64,000 bases of DNA, taken from Urophycis tenuis. Its lineage: Eukaryota; Chordata; Actinopteri; Gadiformes; Phycidae. Every line of letters starts with the position of its first letter. Position 1 is the first letter of the stretch. Position numbers and translations under genes: made by a program. The notes below the pieces were generated by a model, which did no database searches, was not told where the DNA came from, and saw only the letters and a program-made list of their open reading frames with translations. This document shows, in pieces, positions 62,401-64,000 of the stretch. The DNA is taken from assembly GCA_036785325.1 (NCBI GenBank), contig JAXIVH010000007.1, positions 12,088,518 to 12,152,517 of the forward strand. The letters run 5' to 3'.

Positions 62401-63813
62401 TGGCTAGGTCCAGGAATAAGACATGCATGTCTCTCCCTTCTCTTTTGGCGGATTGGAGTTGGTGCCATATCATGCTTGTGTGTTCTAAGCATCCTGAGAA
62501 ACCGGGTATGCCAGCTTTCTGGACCGATGTGTCAATCAAGTTGTTTTGTTTCAGGTAGGTTGTCATCCTTTGAGCAACAATGCTAAAGAAGACCTTCCCT
62601 TCGACATTCAACAGATTGATCTGTCGGAATTGGTCGATGTTTGAGGCATACTTCTCCTTGGGGATTACCACTCCCCCTGCTCTCCGCCAAGCTTTTGGGA
62701 TGGTTTGTGTCTTCCATGCCACCTGCATTTGTCATCACAAAAAGCACAAGCCGCCTGGGGAAATTTTATACAGCCGGTATAGAACTCCATTTGGTCCTGG
62801 AGCTAAAGCTGCCCTTGCCTTCCTTACTGCTTTCTCGACCTCACTCAACCTTGGGGGACTGTCGTCCAGCTGGTGTTCTGGTTGAGGCAGTGGTGGCATG
62901 TCTGGTGGAAATTTTCTCTGTTCCAGTCTGTGGCTGTCTGTGTGAGTCATTTTCAGGTGGTCTTCCAATTCCCTCTTTGGCACTTTCAGTGATCCGCTGT
63001 TTTCCTTTGTGAAGAGTCCTTTCACAAATCTGAAGTGATCCTTATAGAAGGATGTTCTTGCCCTCTTTCCTCTTGCGTCGGAGTCTGAGATTTTCTGCTC
63101 TCCGCAAACTTCCCAGCCGTCCCTTCAGGTCTGCTTGCAGGAGGTCGATACCTGCTTTTTCCTCCTGTGAGGATCTCTTCCACTGCTTCCTCAAGTCCCT
63201 TCTCTCCCTTACAAGATGTTCAATTTATTGCTGCCTTCTGGACTTGGGAAGGGTTGTTGGCGTCACATGATTCTGTCCCATCTTTTACATTCCGAACCTT
63301 TCTGCTCCGTAGGATTAGATCAGATCGCCCATTTTCTCCAGTTTCTTCTCCACTGTTCCTTTGATTCCGCCCAGGATCTTGATTAGGTCTGCATCGATTG
63401 CTGCTCACTCTTTATTGCTGTTGGACTTGGGCCACTTGAGGTCTGTGGCCTTGCTGAGTTTCACTCGCCTGACTTGACCTTTCTCTTAAAAAATAACAAT
63501 CAATCCGAGGTCCGGGACTCAGTTTCTTCAAGCAATTCATCCGCCCTTTTAGGCCTCTGATGGTTGTTACCTTGGACCAGCCGCAGGTGCATACTTGGAG
63601 CTCTTGTCCTTCAGCTGATGTTGCTTGTTTTGTGCTGATTTTCTGATTCGTCGTTGTGTTCATTCCAAGGTCATTTACCGGGTTGTAAGCCAATGAGTCA
63701 TCTTCCGCCCCCACTTTCGCAGACTCTAGGGATGTTTTTCTCTTTGGATTCTTTGTAGCAATGAGGGGTGGCTCTTGTTCACTTATCAAGGCGACGGAGC
63801 TTGCTATCATGGA
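59471..63813 (-). mobile_element. near full-length LINE with restriction-like endonuclease
   Basis: Minus-strand order: start near 63810; an N-terminal zinc-finger-like CTCGWSKVTTIRGLKG; a linker (LEDHLKMTHTDSHRLEQRKF); reverse transcriptase at 62728-61571 with IDQFRQINLLNVEGKVFFSI, LFLDLANAFGSVPH, MTGCTISSLAFTMAMEV and YMNDMTTL; a maturation linker; a knuckle region CDFCQTPATVRHTLTGC; and the endonuclease part TNLRPDLVLWS, ELTVPWEA and GSSWLWIKRKEPNW near 59650. The usual second Asp of the YxDD core is preserved but the first is Asn. Several frameshifts and a 0.8-kb insertion at about 60600-61400 make it inactive. The 3' UTR reaches 59471. Confidence 0.78.
60600..61400. other. insertion inside the LINE, possibly LTR-like
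   Basis: The LINE frame breaks near 60593 and resumes near 61415. The inserted DNA is AT-rich on the left (AATTAAACAGGCG, poly-T) and GC-rich on the right. The right part contains two diverged direct copies of TAGTCCGCGCTGTT...CGTCACAG (about 61296 and 61357). Ends and target duplication were not resolved. Confidence 0.45.
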
Positions 63814-63970
63814 TAGCTAGTCCATGGCAGCCCCGTTGGGGTCTTTTCCTCCTGCCAGCTGTCTTTCCATGCTGTCACATGGTCTTTCCCTAGTTGTCAG
63901 CTGCACTTCCACAGCAGTCACTGGATTTCTCCAGCTTTTCAGTTGAGCTTATATGACTTGATATAGAAGG

Positions 63971-64000
63971 CAAAAGTTTTAATGATCACCATTGCAAAGG
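63971..64000 (+). repeat. lectin tandem unit sequence resumes
   Basis: CAAAAGTTTTAATGATCACCATTGCAAA matches the sequence at 43610, 47343, 51076 and 54808 in the lectin units. In those units the lectin start codon follows about 1 kb later, which would be outside the window. Confidence 0.65.

Overview
The window is repeat-rich genomic DNA from a vertebrate, almost certainly a ray-finned fish. The evidence is spliced genes with GT-AG introns, several non-LTR retrotransposon classes typical of teleosts (L2-like, Rex3/RTE-like, L1, and a class with a restriction-like endonuclease), tRNA-derived SINEs, hAT and EnSpm/CACTA DNA transposons, and long CA, GA and TC microsatellites. I cannot name the species. 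No rRNA or genuine tRNA gene, CRISPR array or bacterial-type operon is seen. All family names are recognised from sequence patterns without a database search.

Left part (1-26.2 kb): a plus-strand spliced gene resembling the fish G2E3-like/HECT ubiquitin-ligase family can be assembled from exons at 4409-4625, 4968-5016 + 13291-13393, 13592-13704, 14362-14555, 14661-14858 and a terminal exon at 25971-26178. The phases of the first five exons agree. Its second exon is split by an 8,272-bp EnSpm/CACTA transposon (5017-13288) with 12-bp terminal inverted repeats and a TA target duplication. That transposon carries two minus-strand genes: a 895-residue zinc-finger transposase (9070-11757), and a multi-exon gene like the fish 'SAMD3-like' proteins (6564-9046) that has lost one base. 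It is itself invaded by a 904-bp palindromic TTAA element. The large following intron holds a decayed ZMYM1-like hAT transposase gene whose acidic exon has expanded into a 37-bp minisatellite and which is interrupted by a hAT-type MITE, plus an endonuclease-domain LINE fragment, a solo-LTR-like repeat and a nested pair of LINEs.

Middle part (26.2-43.4 kb): a hAT C-terminal fragment, microsatellites, a 414-bp hAT MITE, a 42/44-bp minisatellite and a succession of truncated LINEs and SINEs. A degenerate C-type lectin gene at 35486-36212 is separated from its own 3' flank (39906 onward) by 3.7 kb of LINE sequence. A 908-bp hAT-type MITE containing a nested palindrome sits in that flank.

Right part (43.4-64 kb): four tandem units of about 3.73 kb. 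Each contains an L1 reverse-transcriptase remnant, a TCAC microsatellite, one intact single-exon gene for a secreted two-domain C-type lectin-like protein (254 aa), a tRNA SINE and a hairpin repeat. The genes form an A-B-B-A arrangement: copies 1 and 4 are near-identical, and copies 2 and 3 are near-identical. A further unit begins near 58.6 kb, is interrupted by a roughly 5.2-kb block dominated by a minus-strand LINE, and resumes at the last 30 bases, so the array very probably continues beyond the window. The lectin array and the broken G2E3-like gene are the only non-mobile genes I can support with any confidence.
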